From Candidatus Zipacnadia bacterium (GTDB lineage Bacteria; Armatimonadota; UBA5377; JALGUK01), in contig JALGUK010000118.1 in NCBI GenBank assembly GCA_029820875.1, forward strand, positions 1-6,907: DNA of 6,907 nt, given 5' to 3'. Positions 1-6,583 of the stretch are shown piece after piece. The notes beneath the pieces are model-generated. The model worked only from the letters and a program-made list of their open reading frames with translations. It was not told the origin of the DNA and did no database searches. Each line of letters starts with the position of its first letter. The stretch's first letter is position 1. Position numbers and translations under genes: made by a program.

Positions 1-1
1 C

Positions 2-826
2 CATCCCGGAGCAAGAGCAACAAGCCCGACGGTGAGTGTGCCCGTCCGGATTCGTACGCCGTGGGGCTCAGCGGAGATAATTCTCACCGGAATTCAGCCA
101 GGCCAGCAACTGCTGAAAGTCGCATCAACAAGCGGCGAGCCGATTGAGGTCGAGGCGGGCGAAATATGGATTCCCAAGCAGTTCGCCGGGCGGTTGCAAG
201 TCGAGCCCGGGGACCCGATTATGGTAGAGTGGGCCAAGTCCAGCCGCCGCCGGAGGCTGCAGCGTGTGATGCGTGTGGCGGGTTTCGTGGATGCGGCCAT
301 CGGCGGGGCGGCTTACGCCGAGTATCATGACGTGCGGCGGTCTCTGGCCGACAAGGTGTTTCCTGAGAGCTTCTATGGCGCGTTCTTCGACTGCGACCCA
401 TCACAGGTCGGCGCGTTCCAGCGCCGCTTTGAGCACTCCGATGACGTGGCGCTGGTCTCGACCACCGAGGACGTGAAGCGGCAGATTGACGAGCAGATGG
501 CGTCGCTGCTGGAGCGCACGCGCGAGCTGGGAACACTGCGAACCCTCGGCTTTTCGGCGGCGGCCACGGCCGGCCTTGCCGCCCTGGAGCTGTGCGCGCT
601 CGGCGCCGCTGGCCTGCTTGTCGGCATTCCCCTCGGGGTGCACCTCAATGCGCTTTTCATGAGCAGTTTCACGACCGATACAATGTCATTCCGCGCGATT
701 CTGCCCCCTTGGACCTACATAGCCACGATCGCCCTCGTGTTCGCGATGGTGGCGCTGTCCGCCTACAGCGGGATGCGCCGCCTGCAGGTGATGGACCTCG
801 CCCAGGCCACCAAGGCGCAGGAGTGA
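2..826 (+). CDS. FtsX-family ABC transporter permease, C-terminal part (5' truncated by window)
   Basis: This is the membrane subunit of an ABC transporter of the MacB/LolCE/FtsX type, which couples a cytoplasmic ATPase to extracytoplasmic work such as lipoprotein or peptide export. The frame is open to the left window edge, so the GTG at 32 is probably internal and the start lies outside. Numbering from that GTG, residues ~1-150 form the extracytoplasmic domain (WIPKQFAGRL and VEPGDPIMVEW resemble the conserved lead-in to the second FtsX domain). Residues 161-175 carry the cytoplasmic signature ERTRELGTLRTLGFS, followed by helices at ~176-206 and ~226-246. In this family a transmembrane helix normally precedes ERTREL; here the preceding amphipathic stretch ending DEQMA (153-157) joins it almost directly, so one helix seems missing. 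The upstream part and the partner ATPase are outside the window. The gene ends in TGA, convergent with the next gene. The family call is firm; the substrate is unknown. Confidence 0.88.
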   Translation, partial: HPGARATSPTVSVPVRIRTPWGSAEIILTGIQPGQQLLKVASTSGEPIEVEAGEIWIPKQFAGRLQVEPGDPIMVEWAKSSRRRRLQRVMRVAGFVDAAIGGAAYAEYHDVRRSLADKVFPESFYGAFFDCDPSQVGAFQRRFEHSDDVALVSTTEDVKRQIDEQMASLLERTRELGTLRTLGFSAAATAGLAALELCALGAAGLLVGIPLGVHLNALFMSSFTTDTMSFRAILPPWTYIATIALVFAMVALSAYSGMRRLQVMDLAQATKAQE

Positions 827-870
827 CGCGTAAGCGCTCCGCAGCCGCCATTGCTTCAAGTGCTGCTTAC
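827..870. terminator. possible bidirectional terminator between convergent genes
   Basis: The 40-base gap between the permease stop and the glycosidase-like gene stop holds two overlapping inverted repeats. GTAAGC (830-835) pairs with GCTTAC (865-870), and GCAGC (841-845) pairs with GCTGC (862-866). Only one can form fully at a time. There is no T-run on either side, so a classical intrinsic terminator is not shown; position between converging genes is the main support. Confidence 0.25.
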
Positions 871-1145
871 TCGGCGACCTGGAATGAATACAGATCGGCG
901 TCCTTGAGGCGGACCCGCAACCTCACCGGCTGGCCGGCCAGTGCGCTGACGTCGGTTTTGCCGCCCCAGCTTACCTCATGAGCGATTTCGTCTCCGAAGA
1001 GCGTCTCACAGTCGGTAAAAGCGAATCCCTCGTACGGATTGCCATCCTGGTCGCACAGCTCAAGGCGCACCAAGCCTACGGCGGATGTGCTGTAGTTTAT
1101 GACCAGGCGGCGGCCCGTGAAGGTGAACGGGCGGGTCAGCATCTC
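867..1145 (-). pseudogene. displaced C-terminal domain of the glycosidase-like protein (frame break)
   Basis: This 92-residue stretch, from EMLTRPFTFTGRRLVINYST to KDADLYSFQVAE and a TAA stop, reads as the C-terminal beta-sandwich of the same protein. It lies in the frame +1 to the main ORF. The main frame is coherent up to GFVS (codon 1147-1149), and this frame is coherent from the codon at 1143-1145, so only base 1146 separates them. The frame is open upstream (to an ATG at 1301), but that part overlaps the sensible main frame and is nonsense. No separate start with a ribosome site is evident, so this is not an independent gene. From my recollection of related proteins, several residues normally lie between the two pieces; if so, this is a short out-of-frame deletion and not a simple one-base error. 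I infer either a broken gene or an assembly fault. Confidence 0.75.
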
Positions 1146-2730
1146 GCGAGACAAACCCATCGGTGCGGACTGTACCGCGCCGCAGCCTGTATGAGGGGTA
1201 ACGGTAGTGCTCGGTCCAATACAGCGAGATCTCTTCATCTGATGTGGGGGCAAGGCCCCAGGCGATGTAATTGTTGCGGTCCGTCCATCGGTACGGGTCA
1301 AGACCGGGACGAAGGAATGCTTCGAGCCAGCGCTCGAAGTGGAGCCCGTCGCGGCTGCTCATCAGAACGCCGTCGTTCACTCCGCTCCCGGCATGGTCGG
1401 GTATTTTCTTGCGCGACGGGACGAACCGGCATGGGAAGGCGAGATAGATATGCGGGGCACGGAAGTAGGGAATCGTCGCGTTGGTGTAAAGGTGCTCGGG
1501 CGGCGCATCGCCGTAGTCAACCCACTCGGGCGAGGGCCAATTCATGAAGTCTTTTGATGTGGCGGTCATGATGTCGCGCACGCCGTTGCGGAACCCCCGG
1601 TGGTATTCCACGTAACAGCCGCGCAGCTCGTCCCAGAAGACGAGGTTCTGGGAGTCGAAGGCGCCCTCGGTGATAATCGGCTCGTCCCTCAGCTTCCGCC
1701 ACTTGACCCCGTCCGGCGAGGCGAACGCCACCAGCTTCCCCTGCGGCCCGCTGCCCACTGCCTTGTAGCGCTCATCGGGCTTGCAGTCGGGGTTAGTGTC
1801 CTTGAAGGGCGTGAAATTATGGCACCCCTCACCCGCCCAAACGATGTTGTTGTCTGTGGAGCCGTTGAACTCGAAGATTCCCACGTTGGGCCGGGTCCAG
1901 TGGACCCCGTCATTGCTTTCGGCCAGACACGCGTAGGCTTCCCCCTCCAGGGCAGGCCAACCCCTGTAATACATCCGGAACTTCCCGTCATCGTTCATCA
2001 CGGTAAAATAGCCGCAGAACGGCCCTTCCCACGGCTTGTCGAACGTGAGCACCACTTCCCGCAGCTCCGGATGGTGAAGCTTGCGGCGGGCGCTTCCAGT
2101 GAGACTGTCAATCATGAAGCTGTCCACGAAAAGTTCAAGGCGCGACCCGATTTCAACCATGGTTTTCTCTCCTGGCATTGCTCTTGGAATTGTTCCCTGT
2201 CCGGGCTCCCCTCCGCCCTCGACGGTCAACACCACCTCGTCGGCGTCGAACGTGCCGACATCGGCGATGTAAGCGTAAAGCGATACGGAAACCTCAATGC
2301 TGCCGGCCGGGGCGACCGCCGTTGTCTCGACCTTCGTCCAGCCGTCCGTGGGACCATTTGCACGGTTATAAACGTTGTGGATGCGAATGCCTATATCGTC
2401 GTAGAAGTTGATGTAAAGCCCCGGCGCACACTTGTCCGCAGTACGCAACCACGCTGTCGCACGGTACAGTCCTCCGACTCGCGCTGGCACCCTTTTGGAC
2501 TCGAGGTTGATGCCGTGGTCCTCTCGCGTGTCAACGAAACGGACGAAAGTATCGCCCTCGTGGCCGCCGTCGGCAAGGACCGTAACCTCTTCAACATCCG
2601 TGGTAGTCCACCCAACAGGCCTTCCGTTCGCCAACTCCTCGAAACTGGGATTTGCCGCCAGGTTTTCGGCCGCATACATCGGCACCGACACCAGCACAAG
2701 CAGTAACACCATCATCTGGGCACTCTTCAT
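1060..2730 (-). CDS. secreted CBM plus beta-propeller glycosidase-like protein (main ORF, C-terminus out of frame)
   Basis: This is a predicted exported carbohydrate-active protein. The chosen start (2730) gives a clean signal peptide: MKSAQ, a hydrophobic core, then MYA before AEN, with cleavage near residue 20. It follows a G-run/AAG ribosome site; the frame stays open upstream to an ATG at 2820, but those 30 residues would bury the signal peptide. Residues ~22-170 resemble a CBM4/9-type jelly-roll (start NLAANPSFEE; YRATAWLRT at ~89). After a linker, residues ~195-520 look like a five-bladed beta-propeller of the GH32/43/117-like fold, with repeated strand motifs such as FRMYYRGW (251), AYACLAESNDGVHW (265), AFASPDGVKW (335) and LMSSRDGLHF (456). 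Catalytic residues cannot be assigned with confidence, so substrate and reaction are unknown. The family match ends at GFVS (525-528); the last 28 residues before this stop are out-of-frame sequence. The true C-terminus lies at 867-1145. The gene is divergent from the transporter. Confidence 0.82.
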   Translation of the reverse strand: MKSAQMMVLLLVLVSVPMYAAENLAANPSFEELANGRPVGWTTTDVEEVTVLADGGHEGDTFVRFVDTREDHGINLESKRVPARVGGLYRATAWLRTADKCAPGLYINFYDDIGIRIHNVYNRANGPTDGWTKVETTAVAPAGSIEVSVSLYAYIADVGTFDADEVVLTVEGGGEPGQGTIPRAMPGEKTMVEIGSRLELFVDSFMIDSLTGSARRKLHHPELREVVLTFDKPWEGPFCGYFTVMNDDGKFRMYYRGWPALEGEAYACLAESNDGVHWTRPNVGIFEFNGSTDNNIVWAGEGCHNFTPFKDTNPDCKPDERYKAVGSGPQGKLVAFASPDGVKWRKLRDEPIITEGAFDSQNLVFWDELRGCYVEYHRGFRNGVRDIMTATSKDFMNWPSPEWVDYGDAPPEHLYTNATIPYFRAPHIYLAFPCRFVPSRKKIPDHAGSGVNDGVLMSSRDGLHFERWLEAFLRPGLDPYRWTDRNNYIAWGLAPTSDEEISLYWTEHYRYPSYRLRRGTVRTDGFVSRDADPPVHLHGPPPGHKLQHIRRRLGAP

Positions 2731-2736
2731 CGGCTT

Positions 2737-2742
2737 CCCCCC
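2737..2742 (-). promoter_or_regulatory. G-run ribosome binding site of the glycosidase-like gene
   Basis: On the minus strand GGGGGG is followed by AAGCCG and then ATG, so the G-run ends 6 bases before the start at 2730. GGGGG can pair with the CCUCC of 16S rRNA using one G-U wobble. This decides the start that yields the signal peptide over the upstream ATG at 2820. Confidence 0.5.
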
Positions 2743-2872
2743 GAATGGTCGGTATGATGGACAACGCGGTGTATTCCCCTTCAGGCGTTTGCGCACCTCC
2801 CCGCCGAACGCAAAGTGCATTGAGAGGGTGCAGCCGCCCAGCGGGAACGGGGAGGAATCGCCGGGCCACAGA

Positions 2873-2918
2873 GCGAAGCAGCTACAAAAGCCTCAGCAAG
2901 CGATTAGTGCTACTTCGC
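2873..2918. repeat. imperfect inverted repeat in the divergent region
   Basis: GCGAAGCAGC (2873-2882) is matched by GCTACTTCGC (2909-2918), whose reverse complement is GCGAAGTAGC, so nine of ten positions agree. The 26-base spacer places the half-sites about 36 bases apart centre to centre, between three and four helical turns. It could be a two-site operator or chance. Confidence 0.3.
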
Positions 2919-3012
2919 GATTCAACATGTGCTTTGCCCCTCCATGTCACATAGGCTGTCTTTGGTTCGGCCTGACGAGAATCCAAATGCCCGGTCGGCC
3001 GCGCCGGGATCG

Positions 3013-3018
3013 TAAGGA
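3013..3018 (+). promoter_or_regulatory. ribosome binding site of the transporter gene
   Basis: TAAGGA lies 8 bases before the GTG at 3027 and 20 bases before the in-frame ATG at 3039. The spacing favours the GTG start. Confidence 0.6.
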
Positions 3019-3026
3019 ATGTCTCA

Positions 3027-4967
3027 GTGCAGTCTGACATGTCGGTAGAACGTGGTCCCGAGGCCCGCCGGCCGTCCGGATGGCGCTCCCTTGTGATTGG
3101 GCTTGCCTTCGGCTGCGGCGGTTTCTACTTCGGCATGTACGGCTACCAGATCGTGCAAGTCCTGCACTGGAGCACCACGTCGCTTCAGATGGGCAGCGTT
3201 CTGGTGTTGTTTTTGGTCGTCGCGCTTACGGCGCCTCTGCGGTTTGTAGCAGCGCGCCTTCGGCTGAGGCCCTGGGAACTGCTCATAATCTTCATCATCT
3301 CGACGGTCTTCACTTCAGTAGGCGCCCACGGGATGATGGGGTATCTAATCCCCATGCTTCCAAGTCTGCAGTACTATGCCACTCCCGAAAACAACTGGGA
3401 ATCGTTCTTTCAGTACGTCCCCTGGTGGCTGACCGTTCACGACCATTCTGCCGTCAAAGCTTTCTACGAGGCCAACGGCACGCTTTACAGCATGGCCACG
3501 CTGCGGGCATGGGTTGTACCTCTGGCCTTCTGGCTCCCGTTCACTGCGCTGATTGTGCTTGGCGAGTGGGCCATCTGCAACCTCGTCTCCGAGCAGTGGG
3601 TCAGCCGCGAACGACTTACGTTTCCCCTCGCTCAACTGCCGCTGGCGATGGCGAGCGCCGGGCCATACAAGGGCCTGTGGGCAAACCGATTGATGTGGGT
3701 CGGCTTTGCCATCCCTGTGGTGCTGCAAAGCATGAATTTCCTCAATTACTTGTACCCTTCAGTCCCAACAGTCTGGTTGAAGGCGCGTCCGGTCGCCACC
3801 AGCCTGACGGCCATGCCCTGGGCGGCAATGCGGCCGCTGTACATCGCGTTTTATCCGTTCGTAATCGGGATAGTCTTCCTGCTTTCGCTTGAGACAAGCC
3901 TCAGTTGTTGGCTGTTTTACTGGATTACCAGGGCCGAGCGCGTCGTCGCCGTTGCGATGGGCCTGCAAGCGGGCGGGGAGGGCATCAATCAACTGCCCCT
4001 GATAAACCAGCAAGGGACCGGAGCGCTGCTTGCCATCGCGGCTGCCGCTTTGCTACTGACTTTTCGCAGTATCCGCAAATCGAGATTGGAACAACCGGAG
4101 GGTGTACAGGTAATCTCAAGCCGTTCCAGCCTCACCGTCTTCGGTGTCGCACTGGTGGGTCTTGTCGGTATGAGCTGGATATCGGGCCTTCCGATTATAT
4201 TCGGGCTGAGCTTTTTTCTCCTGCGGTGGCTGATAGCGCTGGCATGGGCCCGGGTGGCTGCGGAGACCGGCTGCGGGTGGACCGACCAGTCCCACGCCAC
4301 CATTTACGAGGCGATAATCGCGTTCACCGGCACGACCGCATTGCGCCCCACTGCCCTGCCCATGTTCGCCACGTTCGACAACTTCGACGTTTACGCCGAC
4401 TCGAGGACCGTACAACTGCTCACAGCCCACAAGTTCAGCGAAATCGCAGGGATTCCCCGCAGACACCTCCGAAACGCCGTCCTTGTCGCGGTGGGAGTGT
4501 CCGTCCTGTGGACTGCGTGGGTTCATCTGGATATATACTACCGGCATGGTGCGGCGATGGCGGTAATGCGTGGTTGGTACACAAGCCGGGGAGCCAGGCC
4601 CTGGCGGATACTCAACGGCTGGCTGCTACGGCCCGAGCACCCGGACCTCTGGCAGATGTTCGGGTACCTATGGGGAGCCGGTATGGCGCTGCTCCTCCGG
4701 TACGCACTGTTCCGAATCCCCTCCTGGCCCTTCCACCCGATAGGATATGCCGTCGCTCACACGGACTCGATGAACTACATGTGGATGCCGTTTTTGATCG
4801 GCTGGCTGGCAAAGTTCCTCGTTCTGCGCTACGCCGGTGTAAAGGTCTACCGGGGCGTGGTTCCGTTCTTTCTGGGGCTTACTCTGGGTGATGTAGTCGT
4901 CGCGGGCTTGTGGGGAATATACGGCGTGAGCGTCGGCCAGCGGATGTACATGCACTTCCCACACTGA
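3027..4967 (+). CDS. DUF6785/DUF6784-type polytopic membrane protein (OPT-like transporter)
   Basis: This 646-residue inner-membrane protein has about a dozen hydrophobic segments, roughly at 20-46, 52-75, 84-112, 161-187, 221-240, 268-300, 330-346, 368-410, 484-503, 541-560, 583-603 and 611-633. The N-terminal two-thirds matches what I know of DUF6785: PENNWESFFQYVPWW (120-134), a long AWVVPLAFW helix, QWVSRERLTFPLAQLPLAM (190-208) and QQGTGALLA (328-336). The C-terminal part matches DUF6784: WPFHPIGYA (567-575), WLAKFLVLRYAGVKVYRG (593-610) and VPFFLGLTLGD (612-622). These families sit near the oligopeptide (OPT) transporters, but no substrate is established. A GTG start is chosen because TAAGGA is well spaced from it. 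Next to a glycosidase-like protein and a sulfatase, uptake of a carbohydrate-derived or sulfated product is a reasonable inference only. The gene appears intact, is divergent from the glycosidase-like gene and convergent with the sulfatase. Confidence 0.85.
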   Translation: MQSDMSVERGPEARRPSGWRSLVIGLAFGCGGFYFGMYGYQIVQVLHWSTTSLQMGSVLVLFLVVALTAPLRFVAARLRLRPWELLIIFIISTVFTSVGAHGMMGYLIPMLPSLQYYATPENNWESFFQYVPWWLTVHDHSAVKAFYEANGTLYSMATLRAWVVPLAFWLPFTALIVLGEWAICNLVSEQWVSRERLTFPLAQLPLAMASAGPYKGLWANRLMWVGFAIPVVLQSMNFLNYLYPSVPTVWLKARPVATSLTAMPWAAMRPLYIAFYPFVIGIVFLLSLETSLSCWLFYWITRAERVVAVAMGLQAGGEGINQLPLINQQGTGALLAIAAAALLLTFRSIRKSRLEQPEGVQVISSRSSLTVFGVALVGLVGMSWISGLPIIFGLSFFLLRWLIALAWARVAAETGCGWTDQSHATIYEAIIAFTGTTALRPTALPMFATFDNFDVYADSRTVQLLTAHKFSEIAGIPRRHLRNAVLVAVGVSVLWTAWVHLDIYYRHGAAMAVMRGWYTSRGARPWRILNGWLLRPEHPDLWQMFGYLWGAGMALLLRYALFRIPSWPFHPIGYAVAHTDSMNYMWMPFLIGWLAKFLVLRYAGVKVYRGVVPFFLGLTLGDVVVAGLWGIYGVSVGQRMYMHFPH

Positions 4968-4979
4968 GACGCCCTAAGT

Positions 4980-5001
4980 TACAGCAGTCGCTTTGGCTGT
5001 A
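4980..5001. terminator. small hairpin between convergent genes
   Basis: TACAGC (4980-4985) pairs exactly with GCTGTA (4996-5001) across a 10-base loop. It fills the centre of the 38-base gap between the transporter TGA and the sulfatase TAG. There is no T-run on either side, so it is a weak candidate for a two-way terminator. Confidence 0.3.
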
Positions 5002-5005
5002 CGTG

Positions 5006-6352
5006 CTATCCGATGAGCCGCGTCTGTCCCTCCTGCGTACCGTCCTGGGCCAGGCCGTCGCGGGAGGGAATCACGTACCGCGCGAACCACTCGTCCATGC
5101 GCGCCTTAAGTTCCGTCATTCTTTCGGCATACTGCTCATCGCCGGCGAGGTTGTTCCGTTCATCGGGGTCCTCGCCCAGGTCAAAAAGCTCGTCCGGCCC
5201 GTAGGAATGCCTGTAGACGTACTTCCACCTCTGTGTGCGAATCATGCGCACCGGGCCGTATTCGTCGTAAACGACCACAGGCTCGCTGCGTTGCATGGGC
5301 CGCCCCTGCAGCAGAGGGCGAAAGCTCCTTCCGGGGAGGTTTCGCTCCGGCGGAGAAGGCAAATCGAGATACTCCAGTAATGTCGGCATGAAGTCATAGG
5401 CGCTGACCATTGTGCTCTCAACGCGGCCCGCCGGTATCGTGCCGGGATGGCTGAAGATGGCCGGTACCTTGATTGAGTTCTCGTACATGTTGCGCGGGTT
5501 GGTGCCGTTACCCTTGCCCCAGAAGCCGTGGTGTCCGCAGGAGAAGCCGTTGTCACTCATGAACACGACCAGCGTCTTTTCCCGCAGGCCCAGTTCCTCG
5601 AGCCTTTCCAGGATGCGCCCGACATTCAAATCCATCGCCGTCACCGCCGCGAAGTAGCCCTTTAGCGACTCCCTGTTGCCGAGGTTTGCGCGCGTAAGGC
5701 TGCCGGCCCAGGGGTGCATAGGCTCCTGAGGACACGAATCGAATGGACAATCGTCGTAGGAGTCCACGATATCCTGCGGATGGCCTGTCCAGGGGCTGTG
5801 AGGGGCGGTGTAGTGAACACTCAAATAGAACGGCGCCCCGCTGTCCGCATAATGGTCAAGAAGCTTGAGCGCCTCGTCCGTGATGCGGTCCGTGATGTAA
5901 CCAGGCTCGTTGACCAGTTGCCCGCACCGCACCATCGGGGCATTGTTGTACGGCCCACCGCCCATTTGGTGAACGAACCAGTCGGTGAATCCATGTTGCG
6001 GTATCTGGCTGTCCCCCAGGTGCCATTTGCCGCTGATTCCGCACGTCCATCCGTGGCGGGCCATTATATCGGTATAGGCCAACTCCCCTTCCAGATACCG
6101 GATGGCCTCCGGGCCTACGTTCCCGTCCTTAATCCAATCATGCACGCCGTGCTGGGATGGTATCCTCCCCGTAAGCAGCGTAGCGCGGCTCGGCGAGCAG
6201 ACAGGGGTCGCCACGAAGAAGTTCTCGAACCTGACTCCCGTCTCGGCGAGCCTATCAATGTTGGGGGTACGTATCTCCGGGTTGCCGTAGCACCCCGCAG
6301 CCCACACGCCCTGGTCGTCGGTCAGTATGAAGATCACGTTCGTCTTGTCCAT
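5006..6352 (-). CDS. type I formylglycine-dependent sulfatase, no signal peptide
   Basis: This 448-residue enzyme of the alkaline phosphatase superfamily hydrolyses sulfate esters. The core residues are present: calcium ligands D12-D13 (LTDDQG); the formylglycine motif C52-S-P-S-R56 followed by ATLLTGR; K109 and H111 (GKWHLG); H185 (TAPHSPW); D267-N268 (MSDNG); H275 and K280 (HHGFWGKG). The C-terminal subdomain shows RTQRWKY (372-378) and LFDLGEDPDE (389-398). Length is normal for the family. Cys52 must be oxidised by a maturating enzyme (FGE or anSME type), and none is in the window. The start at 6352 follows AAGGGGG, which ends 9 bases away. The protein begins directly with MDKTNVIFILTDD, with no signal peptide, and an in-frame TAA at 6380-6382 rules out a longer N-terminus, so the enzyme is predicted to be cytoplasmic. 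Substrate is not deducible; the neighbouring glycan genes suggest a sulfated carbohydrate. The gene looks intact. Confidence 0.96.
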   Translation of the reverse strand: MDKTNVIFILTDDQGVWAAGCYGNPEIRTPNIDRLAETGVRFENFFVATPVCSPSRATLLTGRIPSQHGVHDWIKDGNVGPEAIRYLEGELAYTDIMARHGWTCGISGKWHLGDSQIPQHGFTDWFVHQMGGGPYNNAPMVRCGQLVNEPGYITDRITDEALKLLDHYADSGAPFYLSVHYTAPHSPWTGHPQDIVDSYDDCPFDSCPQEPMHPWAGSLTRANLGNRESLKGYFAAVTAMDLNVGRILERLEELGLREKTLVVFMSDNGFSCGHHGFWGKGNGTNPRNMYENSIKVPAIFSHPGTIPAGRVESTMVSAYDFMPTLLEYLDLPSPPERNLPGRSFRPLLQGRPMQRSEPVVVYDEYGPVRMIRTQRWKYVYRHSYGPDELFDLGEDPDERNNLAGDEQYAERMTELKARMDEWFARYVIPSRDGLAQDGTQEGQTRLIG

Positions 6353-6361
6353 TTCGGTCTT

Positions 6362-6368
6362 CCCCCTT
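6362..6368 (-). promoter_or_regulatory. G-run ribosome binding site of the sulfatase gene
   Basis: On the minus strand AAGGGGG is followed by AAGACCGAA and then ATG. The G-run ends 9 bases before the start. It is almost the same as the leader of the other minus-strand gene (GGGGGAAG then CCG). Confidence 0.5.
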
Positions 6369-6416
6369 GCAACGCCGCTTTACCACGGCCGGACTATCGC
6401 TGAGTGATATTCATTC

Positions 6417-6444
6417 CACCCTCAGGGTGCCGTGCCCTCCCTGA
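6417..6444. repeat. overlapping palindromes upstream of the sulfatase
   Basis: CACCCT-C-AGGGTG (6417-6429) is a perfect 13-base palindrome with a one-base centre. Its right half is shared with a second perfect inverted repeat, TCAGGG (6422-6427) and CCCTGA (6439-6444), with an 11-base spacer. The two pairings exclude each other. They lie about 65-92 bases upstream of the sulfatase start, where an operator or a leader RNA switch could sit. Function is not shown. Confidence 0.4.
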
Positions 6445-6564
6445 ATGTTCGCGACAAAGAAGGCTGCCGCCCCGCAGGCCCTCGGACTCGGAGATGGCGG
6501 AGGAGTAAACGCCTGCTTGGGGGAATTCGGGGTACAGATTCGCCTTCGCCATTTGGGCTGCCGG

Positions 6565-6570
6565 AAAGGA
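6565..6570 (+). promoter_or_regulatory. ribosome binding site of the CPBP gene
   Basis: AAAGGA ends 13 bases before the ATG at 6584 and 10 bases before the adjacent in-frame GTG at 6581. The spacing slightly favours the GTG, the codon type favours the ATG, and the two differ by one residue. Confidence 0.45.
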
Positions 6571-6583
6571 CGCTGAATCGGTG

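Larger units (their letters stand above)
2731..3026. promoter_or_regulatory. divergent intergenic control region (glycosidase-like gene / transporter)
   Basis: This 296-base region must carry the promoters of both flanking genes, which point outward. I could not find a convincing -35/-10 pair on either strand. It contains an imperfect inverted repeat (2873-2918, listed separately), a small palindrome ACATGT (2925-2930), and a weak hairpin CCCGG (2990-2994) with CCGGG (3004-3008) just upstream of the transporter ribosome site. A shared regulator of both genes is plausible from the arrangement but is not shown. Confidence 0.4.
6353..6583. promoter_or_regulatory. divergent intergenic control region (sulfatase / CPBP gene)
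   Basis: This 231-base stretch separates two outward-pointing genes and must hold their promoters. I see no convincing -35/-10 pair. It contains a palindrome cluster (6417-6444, listed separately). A minus-strand open frame of 95 codons (6411-6698) covers much of it, but it overlaps the CPBP start, is Arg/Pro-rich and resembles nothing I know. I therefore read the region as non-coding. Confidence 0.4.

Noticed and set aside
1140..1170. Programmed ribosomal frameshift in the glycosidase-like gene
   Set aside because: The GGGTTTG string is not in the register needed for -1 slippage, and the shift required is +1. No stop-codon or structure signal of known +1 sites is evident.
1600..2706. Plus-strand open frame of 368 codons opposite the glycosidase-like gene
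   Set aside because: It lies fully antisense to a gene with a clear signal peptide, CBM and propeller motifs. Its translation shows no recognisable domain, and long antisense frames are expected in GC-rich codon usage.
2731..2820. Start of the glycosidase-like protein at 2820, 30 codons upstream
   Set aside because: The extra residues are basic and polar and would place the signal peptide internally. The start at 2730 has a well-spaced ribosome site and a textbook signal sequence.
3905..4891. Plus-strand open frame of 328 codons in another frame within the transporter
   Set aside because: It is Arg/Pro/Gly-rich shadow sequence; the overlapping transporter frame has the hydrophobic helices and family motifs.
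5714..6403. Plus-strand open frame of 229 codons opposite the sulfatase
   Set aside because: It is antisense to the catalytic half of an unmistakable sulfatase and has no family resemblance.
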